From: Candidatus Bathyarchaeota archaeon
GTDB lineage: Archaea > Thermoproteota > Bathyarchaeia > Bathyarchaeales > DTEX01
Reading direction: 5' to 3'
Assembly (NCBI GenBank): GCA_003601695.1
Contig: PIYH01000055.1
Location: 1-8,516 of the forward strand
DNA: 8,516 nt
This document shows positions 1 to 6,340 of this stretch, one piece after another. The notes beneath the pieces are model-generated. The model searched no databases. It saw only the letters and a list, made by a program, of their open reading frames with translations, and was not told the origin of the DNA. The position numbers and the translations under genes were made by a program. How positions within the stretch are numbered: position 1 is the first letter of the stretch; every line of letters begins with the position of its first letter.

Positions 1-1244
1 ACCTCTACTGAAGTGATTTCTCCAGATCTCCATAAGGTTAAGGTTATGGTTTGACCAGCTGAAATATGTTCTTCTAAATAGCTTGTCAAATCTGCCAATG
101 TGAGTGTTGGATATCCATCAACTTCCAAGATTATATCTTGTGCAATGTATGCCTTTGAACCATCCGGAGCTTTTGTTTCTATCACGCCTCTTAAGCCAGC
201 TTTCGCAGCAGGATAGTTCTCAATCACTTTCCATACTAAAAGTCCAGTTTGGTAAGGTTCTAAATTCAAGATATTTAGTTCTTTTATCACTTCTGGAGTT
301 AACTCAATCACGTAGATTCCGATTAATGGATGTTTATAATATCCTAGCTGTATTATTGAGGAAGCTACTCGCCTTATAATATTTGAGGGGATAGCAAAGT
401 TGAATCCAAATAAGGTTCCCGCATTTGTTATTCCGATAACTTTCCCTGAAAGATCTAAAAGAGGCCCGCCTGAACTACCCGGTGCGATTGAGATGTCTAG
501 CTGTATGACGGGCACAACTATTGGAACATCACTTATCTCAACAATCTTGTTTATTTGGCTAATATATCCTGCTGAAAGGCTTGCTTTGAGGGCAAAAGGA
601 TTACCTACAGCTACAATAGGTTGACCGATGTAGATGTTGGAAGAATTGCCTAATTCTAATGGCTTAATGCTTGGAGGGGCGCTTGTCACCATTATTAGAG
701 CGATGTCGGAATACGGATCAGTTCCAACTATGGCTGCTTTCTTTCTCGTTCCATCGTAAAATTCAACTTCTATGTTCGTTTCACCTTTTATTACATGCCA
801 ATTAGTTAAAATCAAATTCGTATTGTTATATACAAATCCCGATCCTAGTGCTGACGGAGTTCTCACGGTCACAACAGACTTGTAAACTTGCGTATAGACT
901 TTAGCTGGTGTTTGATTAAGTATATTTTCAACTTTTCCTTTAATATTCGAGATCTCAGAAGCAAACATGCTTACATTAGACTCAAGTTTCCTTAAAACGT
1001 CTTTAAGATCAGAAATGCTATTAGTTAGACTCTGATTCGTGATGCTTAACTTTTTCTCCATAGCTAAAAAAGCTGACTCGATTGTCGAGATACGGTTACT
1101 TGTCTCATCTAAAAGCTTTTGAAACTGATCTAGTCTTTCTTGCTGAATACGACTTTCATTTAATATAATGTAGGTATTGAAACTAGATAAGGCAATTGAA
1201 ATAATGCATAAGATAACAACGCTCCTTATTACTTTATTAGACAT
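1..1244 (-). CDS. Membrane-anchored HtrA/DegP-type serine protease with PDZ domain (3' end outside window)
   Basis: This is a trypsin-like S1C serine protease, likely acting outside the membrane in protein quality control. Read from ATG at 1244 it is open for 414 codons and runs off the left edge. Residues about 8-28 form one hydrophobic segment preceded by Lys and Arg, a signal anchor with the N-terminus inside. Residues about 30-108 are polar and heptad-like, probably a coiled-coil stalk. The protease domain follows, with the triad His150 (in TNWHV), Asp180 (in SDIALI) and Ser258 (in GSSGGP); the 30- and 78-residue spacings fit HtrA. A PDZ domain spans about 306-414 and lacks only its last strand here. 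An SD-like AGGTGG ends 5 bases before the ATG. Sampled 60-base lines are about 27% and 38% G+C, against 50-55% in several argG and carAB lines, so composition may differ. Function comes from the family; the substrate is unknown. It is not obviously linked to the arginine genes. Confidence 0.93.
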   Translation of the reverse strand, partial: MSNKVIRSVVILCIISIALSSFNTYIILNESRIQQERLDQFQKLLDETSNRISTIESAFLAMEKKLSITNQSLTNSISDLKDVLRKLESNVSMFASEISNIKGKVENILNQTPAKVYTQVYKSVVTVRTPSALGSGFVYNNTNLILTNWHVIKGETNIEVEFYDGTRKKAAIVGTDPYSDIALIMVTSAPPSIKPLELGNSSNIYIGQPIVAVGNPFALKASLSAGYISQINKIVEISDVPIVVPVIQLDISIAPGSSGGPLLDLSGKVIGITNAGTLFGFNFAIPSNIIRRVASSIIQLGYYKHPLIGIYVIELTPEVIKELNILNLEPYQTGLLVWKVIENYPAAKAGLRGVIETKAPDGSKAYIAQDIILEVDGYPTLTLADLTSYLEEHISAGQTITLTLWRSGEITSVE

Positions 1245-1300
1245 AAAATCCACCTTTGACCTTTTTCACTTATAAAAATATTATGATGCCTTAAAAATTA
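1245..1300 (-). promoter_or_regulatory. Probable promoter and ribosome binding site of the HtrA-like protease
   Basis: On the minus strand an SD-like GGTGG (1250-1254) lies 5 bases before the ATG at 1244. Two AT-rich stretches could be the TATA box: TTTTTATA (1271-1278) and AATTTTTAA (about 1290-1298). With the usual archaeal spacing of about 26 bases, the nearer box would give a leader of only about 5 bases, which would exclude the SD. The farther one would give a leader of roughly 24 bases and include it, so it is slightly preferred. This is motif reading only. Confidence 0.35.
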
Positions 1301-1425
1301 TTAATAGATAGCGCGCTAAAATAGTCCCAAAGTGAAGAGTTATATCATTTCCATCTAATCATGTAGTACATAATTTGTGAAGCATCTATACCCATTAGGT
1401 AAAGTGTCTTAACAATGTCACTTAT

Positions 1426-1679
1426 GGTAGGCGTATCGAGCGAGAAAGCTGAGAATGCTGAGATCTTGCCGTTTAGGCTTAGGGAGGTCGGGGGTGCTTG
1501 GAAAAGGCTGGTGGAGGCATCGAATTCCCGGATGAGGAGACATAAACTGAGCAACGTATATAGCGGCTCTAAAGGAGAATGGATACGACTACGTGCTAAG
1601 CATAGAGAATGAGGATCTATTCTTCAGTCCAGAGGAAGGATTCCTCAAAGGAAAAGAGCATCTGGAAAGGTTTCTATAG
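1426..1679 (+). pseudogene. Remnant of a sugar phosphate isomerase/epimerase-like (xylose isomerase-type TIM barrel) gene, C-terminal end
   Basis: Only about the last 80 codons of a roughly 300-residue family are recognisable, so the gene is truncated at its 5' side. From 1445 the frame reads KAENAEILP then LREVG, matching the family's metal-site HAKDxEILPxxLxEVG stretch. It then shifts by one base inside the five-G run at 1490-1494 and continues as VLGKGWWRHRIPG. Two in-frame TGA codons follow, at 1533-1535 and 1548-1550, in G-TGA-GDIN-TGA-A, where family members have Trp (RIPGWGEIDW). The reading then continues unbroken as AALKENGYDYVLSIENED to a TAG at 1677-1679, which is where such proteins normally end. 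A weaker GRRI (1426-1437, another frame) fits the FGxRI that precedes the metal site; farther upstream nothing aligns convincingly. It ends 5 bases before the end of the convergent ACT-domain gene. I know the family from its conserved motifs; the exact subfamily (AP endonuclease 2 superfamily) is inferred. Confidence 0.72.
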
Positions 1680-1684
1680 GAGGG

Positions 1685-2356
1685 TCATGAGCCAGCGAGA
1701 CTTCTTCTCATTCTGAAGATGAGATCGGATAGTATGCTGAATGCTTTAGCTGCATCCTCCATCTTCAGAGTTATGATAGTCTCAGTGTAGCAGCTCGCTG
1801 TTTCCTCAATATTTATGTGAGCTCTCGAGATCGGATTATAAAAGGCAACTATGCATCCGGGAGTATCCACTATCTCCTTCGGGCTCTGCATGATCAGCGC
1901 TGCCAGATTATGCTTCTCGCTTAGGATCTCATCCTTTCTAAAGACCAACCTGATATTTTCAAATATTCCTTCATCCGTTATCAGCGTTAGTGTTGAGATT
2001 CCCTCTAGCACCTGAAAGAATGCCTCTGGGAAATCGGCGGATATGAGTCTGGCCTTCTCGAGGTTTCTTCGAGTCTTCTCCACAGAGATCTTCGCTAAGT
2101 CGGTTCTAAGCGTTATTTTGCTTTCTGCAACGATTCTGCAGTATTCCCTTTCCGGAATGTAGGTGGCTTTCGCTCGTTTCACAGCCGTTATTATCCCTGC
2201 GATGTCAACTTTTCTTCCATATATCTCCTCAACTTTAGGCTTAAGAATTCTGGCTATGGCGCTGTAGTTCCCGTAGCCTCGTGCAAGTGCATCTTGTATT
2301 GGGAGGTCATTTTCTATCAGGTGTTGAACGATTCTTGATATTGATAAATTGACCAT
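1685..2356 (-). CDS. ACT-domain protein, putative regulator of amino-acid metabolism
   Basis: This 223-residue soluble protein has no signal peptide or membrane segment. Residues 1-65 look helical (SISRIVQHLIEND, QDALARGYGNYSAIARIL) and could form a winged-helix-like module. Residues 66-105 are basic and charged. Residues about 115-160 contain beta-rich sequence resembling a degenerate first ACT unit. Residues about 161-217 are a clear ACT domain with DTPGCIVAFYNPISRAHINI and TETIITL, resembling the C-terminal ligand-binding part of aspartate kinases. ACT domains bind amino acids and regulate enzymes or transcription. Archaea have a family of predicted amino-acid metabolism regulators with this build, and I place this protein there by resemblance. 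It is divergent from argG and shares its 96-bp promoter region, so control of argGH-carAB is the natural inference. The ATG at 2356 has only a weak GTGA-like SD. Ligand and DNA binding are unproven. Confidence 0.8.
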   Translation of the reverse strand: MVNLSISRIVQHLIENDLPIQDALARGYGNYSAIARILKPKVEEIYGRKVDIAGIITAVKRAKATYIPEREYCRIVAESKITLRTDLAKISVEKTRRNLEKARLISADFPEAFFQVLEGISTLTLITDEGIFENIRLVFRKDEILSEKHNLAALIMQSPKEIVDTPGCIVAFYNPISRAHINIEETASCYTETIITLKMEDAAKAFSILSDLIFRMRRSLAGS

Positions 2357-2395
2357 TCTAGGTCACAACAGCCAATTTTTGGCATATATTGACCA
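2348..2395. promoter_or_regulatory. Candidate operator region with direct and inverted repeats between the ACT gene and argG
   Basis: ATTGACCA occurs at 2348-2355 and again, identical and in the same orientation, at 2388-2395, exactly 40 bp (about four helical turns) apart. The first copy forms part of a perfect dyad TGACC-N6-GGTCA (2350-2365) that overlaps the start codon of the ACT gene. Between the copies lies a second perfect dyad, GCCAA-TTT-TTGGC (2371-2383). The right-hand ATTGACCA abuts the purine-rich element before the argG TATA box. This arrangement suits a protein that represses its own gene while activating or repressing argG. Binding by the ACT protein is inference. Confidence 0.5.
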
Positions 2396-2443
2396 AAAAA
2401 TATTTATAAGATTTTCGTTCTTAACAGTAAGCGCCATCTGGAG
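2395..2443 (+). promoter_or_regulatory. argG operon promoter and ribosome binding site, with a TATA element possibly shared with the divergent gene
   Basis: The box ATTTATAAG (2402-2410) is preceded by a purine-rich ACCAAAAAAT that can serve as a BRE. Archaeal spacing predicts transcription from about 2431, giving a leader of about 22 bases with GGAG (2440-2443) 9 bases before the TTG at 2453. On the opposite strand the same bases read CTTATAAATA behind GAACGAAAAT, also an acceptable BRE plus TATA. That would start the ACT gene near 2379. One element may therefore serve both directions. Confidence 0.55.
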
Positions 2444-2452
2444 ATTGATAAC

Positions 2453-3670
2453 TTGACAAGAAAGATTGTACTCGCATATTCAGGTGGACTCGACACGTCA
2501 GTGCTACTCAAATGGCTTCAGCAGAAGTATGATGCGGATATAATAACTGTCACTCTAGATGTTGGGCAACAAGAGGATCTGGAAAAAATAGAAGAGAAGG
2601 CGAAGGATCTGGGCGCTCTAAAGCACTACTCAATAGATGCAAAAGAGGAATTCGCTGAAAAATTCATCTTTCCAGCGATAAAGGCTAACGCACTATACGA
2701 GGATAAGTATCCAGTCAGCACCGCGCTTTCAAGGCCTTTAATAGCGGAGAAGCTCGTTGAAGTTGCGAAGAAGGAGAAAGCAGATGCTGTTGCGCATGGG
2801 TGTAGCGGCAAGGGGAACGATCAAGTACGTTTCGAAGTCTCCGTGAAGGCATTAGCCCCAGATATAGAAGTGATAGCGCCCGTGAGAGAGTGGAATATGA
2901 CGAGAGATGCCGAAATAAAGTTTGCAAAAGAGAATAACATCCCGATTCCTGTAGATGTTGACAAACCCTACAGCGTTGACCAGAATCTATGGGGAAGATC
3001 AATTGAATGCGGCGTTCTCGAGCATCCAGAGATCGAGCCTCCAGAAGAAGTTTATGAATGGACCGTATCCCCAGAGAAGGCTCCCAATACACCTGAATAT
3101 GTAACTATAAAATTCGAGCATGGCGTTCCAGTTTCTTTAAATGGAGATGAGATGAAATCGGTAGACTTGATTTGGTCATTAAACAATATAGCTGGAAAAC
3201 ATGGAGTTGGTCGTATAGACCACATAGAGGATAGACTCATCGGTATAAAGTCTAGGGAGGTCTACGAATGTCCCGCAGCCACGGTGATAATTGATGCTCA
3301 CAAGGATCTTGAGAAGCTCATTCTCACGAGGCATGAGCTTCTCTTCAAGCATGAAGTAGACGCTTTGTGGAGCACGCTCGTCTATAACGGACTATGGATA
3401 GAACCTTTGAGGAAAGATCTAGATGCGTTTATAGATGCTACGCAACAGTATGTATGCGGAAAGGTGAGGATTAAACTATACAAGGGTGGACTGCGAGTTG
3501 TTGGTCGTTCATCACCACTTTCACTCTATGATCTTAACCTCGCGACGTATAATATTGAGTCTAGATTTGATCAGTCATCATCGAAGGGCTTTATAGAGCT
3601 GTGGGGATTACCCACTAGGATGGCTAATGTACTTAGGAAGCTAGGGGAGAATACGTATTGTCAAAAATGA
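2453..3670 (+). CDS. argG: Argininosuccinate synthase
   Basis: ArgG condenses citrulline and aspartate with ATP cleavage to AMP and pyrophosphate, giving argininosuccinate, the penultimate step of arginine synthesis in the cytoplasm. The 405-residue length is normal. The N-terminal ATP-pyrophosphatase loop AYSGGLDTS is at residues 8-16. HGCSGKGNDQVRFE, the conserved segment binding nucleotide and aspartate/citrulline, and the later NLWGRSIECG and RSSPLSLYD stretches are all intact. The start is TTG at 2453, chosen because translation from it begins directly with the conserved MTRKIVLAYSGG and because GGAG lies 9 bases before it. It is the first gene of the plus-strand block and ends in TGA at 3668-3670, inside the start region of argH. 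Regulation is probably through the divergent promoter region. The assignment is secure. Confidence 0.98.
   Translation: MTRKIVLAYSGGLDTSVLLKWLQQKYDADIITVTLDVGQQEDLEKIEEKAKDLGALKHYSIDAKEEFAEKFIFPAIKANALYEDKYPVSTALSRPLIAEKLVEVAKKEKADAVAHGCSGKGNDQVRFEVSVKALAPDIEVIAPVREWNMTRDAEIKFAKENNIPIPVDVDKPYSVDQNLWGRSIECGVLEHPEIEPPEEVYEWTVSPEKAPNTPEYVTIKFEHGVPVSLNGDEMKSVDLIWSLNNIAGKHGVGRIDHIEDRLIGIKSREVYECPAATVIIDAHKDLEKLILTRHELLFKHEVDALWSTLVYNGLWIEPLRKDLDAFIDATQQYVCGKVRIKLYKGGLRVVGRSSPLSLYDLNLATYNIESRFDQSSSKGFIELWGLPTRMANVLRKLGENTYCQK
3644..3649 (+). promoter_or_regulatory. Ribosome binding site that selects the TTG start of argH
   Basis: GGGGAG sits inside the argG coding sequence, 8 bases before the TTG at 3658. 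The ATG at 3667, which overlaps the argG stop as ATGA, is 17 bases away and too far for this SD. The motif therefore favours TTG and indicates translational coupling of argG and argH. Confidence 0.55.
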
Positions 3671-5148
3671 TAAGGAAGGGGAGGCTGAAACCAGCTAAGA
3701 GAGACGCTGTTCTCTTCATTTCATCAAGTAAGGATGATGGGAAAATACTGAAGCAGATAATCGATGTGAATAGGGCTCACGTATTAATGCTTGTAGAGCG
3801 CGAGATTATCAGCAGGTTTGACGGTGCAAAGATTCTCAAATCCCTAGAGGGACTAGAGGATAGGATTGAACTGAAACTTGAACATGAAGACGCACATGTC
3901 GCTATAGAGGAGGAAGTCGTCAAAGCGGTCGGTGAAGACGTAGGCGGTAACATAAACCTCGCCAAGAGCAGAAATGATCAAGTAGCGACAGCTATCAGAA
4001 TGAAACTTCGGGAAGAGATGCTCAAGATTGTTGAAGCAATCATAAACCTCCAGAAGAAATTGCTTAAGAAAGCTGAGGAGACCTTAGAAACCATCATTCC
4101 CGGATATACTCATCTTCAACCAGCGCAGCCAATAACTTTCTCGCATTATCTCTTAGCTCAATTCGACGCATTCGAGAGGAGCCTCAGCCGCTTATGTGAA
4201 GCATATAGGCGGATCAACCTTTGTCCCATGGGAGCTGGAGCCTTAGCTACGACGAGTTTTCCAATAGACCGTGAGAGAGTCGCTGAATTACTTGGCTTCA
4301 AAGGGATTCTTGAAAATTCATTAGACGCCGTCTCATCTAGGGACTTTCTACTCGAGACTTTGGGAGTACTCTCAATCATAGCCGTTGACGCCTCGAGAAT
4401 AGCCGAGGATCTCGTGGTTTGGAGCAGTATAGAATTTAGCATGGTTGAGCTGCCCGATGAGTATGCATTTACGAGTAGCATTATGCCGCAGAAGAAGAAC
4501 CCAGATGTTCTGGAGGTTTTACGTGCAAGGATGTCCAATATCATAGGCTCCTTTGCGGCTTCGTCTACGATGCTGAAGTCTCTGCCGACAGGGTACAACT
4601 TAGATTTTCAGGAAGCCACTCCGCATCTGTGGAGTGCATCCGAGACCATGCGACAATGTCTAGAAATACTCTCAAATGTAATTTTAAACCTTAATGTTCG
4701 ATCAACAGCTTTGTTTAGAGATGAATTATCCTTCTTAGCTGCAACTGAGGTTGCTAATATGCTTGTCCGAAAATATAATGTTCCATTCAGAACTGCTCAT
4801 AGAATAGTTGGAATAGTTGTTAAGAGACTCTTAGAGAAAGATAGATCGTTCAGTGATATTACCCCAGAGATCCTCGCAGAAGCGTCTAAAGCAGCAACGG
4901 GATCACCTATAATCGTAAACGAGAAGGATCTTGAAGGAGCACTCGATCTTTCTAGATGCGTTGAAGCCCAAGATGCGAGAGGAGGACCGTCTAAAAGGGA
5001 GAGTAAGAGAATGATTCAGGAACGCTGGAGAATGATGAATGATTCTTGGAAGTGGCTACGTGAAAGGAGAAATAGGCTGGATGAGGCTGAGAAGATGCTG
5101 GATGAAGAAATTAGGAATCTCTTAAAAGAATCCCTTAGAGAAACGTAA
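3658..5148 (+). CDS. argH: Argininosuccinate lyase
   Basis: ArgH splits argininosuccinate into arginine and fumarate; it is a tetramer of the fumarase/aspartase superfamily. From TTG at 3658 the protein is 496 residues, somewhat longer than the usual 450-470. KSRNDQVATAIR carries the substrate-binding conserved region 1. PGYTHLQPAQP holds the conserved His152. TSSIMPQKKNPD (272-283) is the flexible catalytic loop with the serine nucleophile region; its first residue is Thr where Gly is usual. The C-terminal 45 or so residues form a charged, probably helical tail. The start could instead be ATG at 3667 (three codons shorter), but the SD spacing favours TTG. It overlaps argG by 13 bases, so the two are coexpressed. 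The TAA stop lies within a small inverted repeat that precedes carA. The function is secure. Confidence 0.97.
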   Translation: MSKMIRKGRLKPAKRDAVLFISSSKDDGKILKQIIDVNRAHVLMLVEREIISRFDGAKILKSLEGLEDRIELKLEHEDAHVAIEEEVVKAVGEDVGGNINLAKSRNDQVATAIRMKLREEMLKIVEAIINLQKKLLKKAEETLETIIPGYTHLQPAQPITFSHYLLAQFDAFERSLSRLCEAYRRINLCPMGAGALATTSFPIDRERVAELLGFKGILENSLDAVSSRDFLLETLGVLSIIAVDASRIAEDLVVWSSIEFSMVELPDEYAFTSSIMPQKKNPDVLEVLRARMSNIIGSFAASSTMLKSLPTGYNLDFQEATPHLWSASETMRQCLEILSNVILNLNVRSTALFRDELSFLAATEVANMLVRKYNVPFRTAHRIVGIVVKRLLEKDRSFSDITPEILAEASKAATGSPIIVNEKDLEGALDLSRCVEAQDARGGPSKRESKRMIQERWRMMNDSWKWLRERRNRLDEAEKMLDEEIRNLLKESLRET

Positions 5149-5153
5149 CGTTT
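5141..5153. repeat. Short inverted repeat at the argH-carA junction
   Basis: AAACG-TAA-CGTTT is a perfect 5-bp dyad whose centre is the argH stop codon, followed at once by AAATTTG. No T run follows, so it does not look like an intrinsic terminator. TTTAAATTT (5151-5159) could be a weak internal TATA element for carA, with a start near 5180. A 13-base dyad of this size can occur by chance. Confidence 0.3.
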
Positions 5154-5175
5154 AAATTTGAGTCCTCTGATTTTT

Positions 5176-5182
5176 GGGGAGG
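5176..5182 (+). promoter_or_regulatory. Ribosome binding site that decides the carA start
   Basis: GGGGAGG is a strong match to the anti-SD sequence and ends 5 bases before the TTG at 5188. The farther TTG at 5158, which would add ten residues, has no comparable motif in front of it. Confidence 0.65.
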
Positions 5183-5187
5183 GTTGC

Positions 5188-6333
5188 TTGAGGAACAAAA
5201 ACAGTTATGAAAAGGCTGGCAAAGCCGCGCTTGTTTTAGAGGATGATACTGTCTTTTTAGGTGATGGTTTCGGATCTCCTGGAAAGATCTCCGGGGAGGT
5301 TGTCTTCTCAACATCTATGGTTGGTTACCCTGAATCTTTAACTGACCCCTCATATCACGGTCGGATACTGACCTTGACGTATCCGCTTATCGGAAACTAT
5401 GGGGTTCCAGAATACACGGTTGATGAGTACGGAGTCCCCATATTCTTCGAGTCCATAGGAATTAAAGTGAGGGGTTTGGTGATTCAGGAGCTCTGTCGAA
5501 CCCCATCCCACTGGACTTCTAAGAGGACTCTGGATGAATGGCTTAGAAGCGAGGGAATACCGGGAATCTGTAACATCGACACTAGAAGGCTTACCAAGAA
5601 GCTTAGGGAAAAAGGAGTTATGCTTGGAATATTAGAAGTCTGTGAGGGGGATGATGAACCAGATGTTGAGCAACTGGTTAAAGAAGTAAAGTACGTTCCA
5701 GATCCCGATGAGAAGGATCTAGTTAGTGATGTGACAATAAAGGAGCCAATCTGGCATAGAGCCGGAGAGAGGGGAAGAATAGTTCTAATCGACTGCGGAG
5801 TTAAAGCCGGGATTGTGAGAAGCCTCCTAAAAAGGAAGATGGAGGTTATCCGTGTACCATATACATTTTCAGCTGAAGAGATCATGGAGTATAATCCTGA
5901 CGGAATCTTAGTAAGCAACGGCCCTGGAGATCCTAAAAGAATGCCTAGGAAGACTATTGAGACGACAGCTTCGCTTATCGATGAGGGAATGCCAGTTATG
6001 GGCATATGCTTGGGAAACCAGATAATCTCGCTTGCCCTTGGCGGAGATACATACAAGCTGAAGTATGGGCATCGTTCTCAGAATCAGCCTGCCTACGACT
6101 TAAAGACTGGAAGATGCTACATTACGACTCAGAACCACGGATATGCAATAGATGAAAAATCGCTTAAAGATACGGATCTTGAAGTCTGGTTCATAAATGC
6201 AAATGACAAGACGGTAGAGGGGATAAGACATGGAAATGGCAGAGTTTTCGCTGTGCAGTGGTATCCAGAAGCTTCTCCAGTACCATGCGATACGAATCTT
6301 CTCTTCGACCTATTCATTGAGATGATGGGGTGA
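5188..6333 (+). CDS. carA: Carbamoyl phosphate synthase, small (glutaminase) subunit
   Basis: CarA hydrolyses glutamine and passes ammonia through a tunnel to CarB. From TTG at 5188 it has 381 residues, the usual length. The N-terminal CarA domain shows KISGEVVFSTSMVGYPESLTD and later GNYGV. The C-terminal class I amidotransferase domain shows VSNGPGDP, the nucleophile elbow GICLGNQ with Cys274, then GHRSQNQP and QNHGYAI. Asn replaces the common His after LG in the elbow, a change also seen in other carbamoyl phosphate synthases. The end of the triad reads VQWYPEAS, with Tyr359 where His is expected and Glu361 retained. The His-to-Tyr change could impair glutaminase activity, or the family branch may differ. 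The start was chosen for its SD; TTG at 5158 is an in-frame alternative. Stop TGA lies 7 bases before carB, with which it forms the enzyme. Confidence 0.96.
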   Translation: MRNKNSYEKAGKAALVLEDDTVFLGDGFGSPGKISGEVVFSTSMVGYPESLTDPSYHGRILTLTYPLIGNYGVPEYTVDEYGVPIFFESIGIKVRGLVIQELCRTPSHWTSKRTLDEWLRSEGIPGICNIDTRRLTKKLREKGVMLGILEVCEGDDEPDVEQLVKEVKYVPDPDEKDLVSDVTIKEPIWHRAGERGRIVLIDCGVKAGIVRSLLKRKMEVIRVPYTFSAEEIMEYNPDGILVSNGPGDPKRMPRKTIETTASLIDEGMPVMGICLGNQIISLALGGDTYKLKYGHRSQNQPAYDLKTGRCYITTQNHGYAIDEKSLKDTDLEVWFINANDKTVEGIRHGNGRVFAVQWYPEASPVPCDTNLLFDLFIEMMG

Positions 6334-6334
6334 T
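6327..6334 (+). promoter_or_regulatory. carB ribosome binding site overlapping the carA stop codon
   Basis: GGGGTGAT contains GGTGAT, complementary to the archaeal 16S rRNA 3' end. It includes the carA TGA (6331-6333) and ends 6 bases before the carB ATG. This makes termination on carA and initiation on carB physically coupled, which suits a 1:1 subunit ratio. Confidence 0.6.
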
Positions 6335-6340
6335 CAAGAG

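Noticed and set aside
400..624. 74-residue plus-strand open frame near the left edge
   Set aside because: It is antisense to the HtrA catalytic domain around the GSSGGP motif; no independent evidence.
1255..1261. TTTGACC before the protease as a further copy of the operator motif
   Set aside because: Only six bases match ATTGACCA and there is no dyad partner; expected by chance in AT-rich DNA.
1533..1550. TGA codons as recoded Trp or selenocysteine
   Set aside because: TGA serves as the stop of argG, carA and the ACT gene, and Trp is TGG in the intact genes. The family has Trp, not Cys/Sec, at these sites, no SECIS-like hairpin was recognised, and a frameshift also breaks the gene. Pseudogene decay is simpler.
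1345..1554. 69-residue minus-strand open frame with a fairly protein-like C-terminus (SDIVKTLYLMGIDAS)
   Set aside because: It lies antisense over the isomerase remnant, has no clear ribosome binding site and matches no family I know. The plus-strand reading explains the region better.
1415..1612. 65-residue plus-strand open frame as an independent small gene
   Set aside because: Its first half is the true frame of the isomerase remnant before the G-run shift; its second half is out of frame and low in protein character.
2715..3092. 125-residue minus-strand open frame inside argG
   Set aside because: It is antisense to conserved ArgG sequence, and its Arg/Leu/Ser-rich composition is typical of shadow frames.
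4158..4598. 146-residue minus-strand open frame inside argH
   Set aside because: It is antisense to conserved ArgH catalytic motifs and shows no domain of its own.
5141..5153. The dyad after argH as a transcription terminator
   Set aside because: The 5-bp stem is too short, there is no following T run, and carA follows closely in the same direction.
5484..6056. 190-residue minus-strand open frame inside carA
   Set aside because: It is Ser/Pro/Ile-rich shadow translation opposite a well-conserved carA, with no supporting domain.
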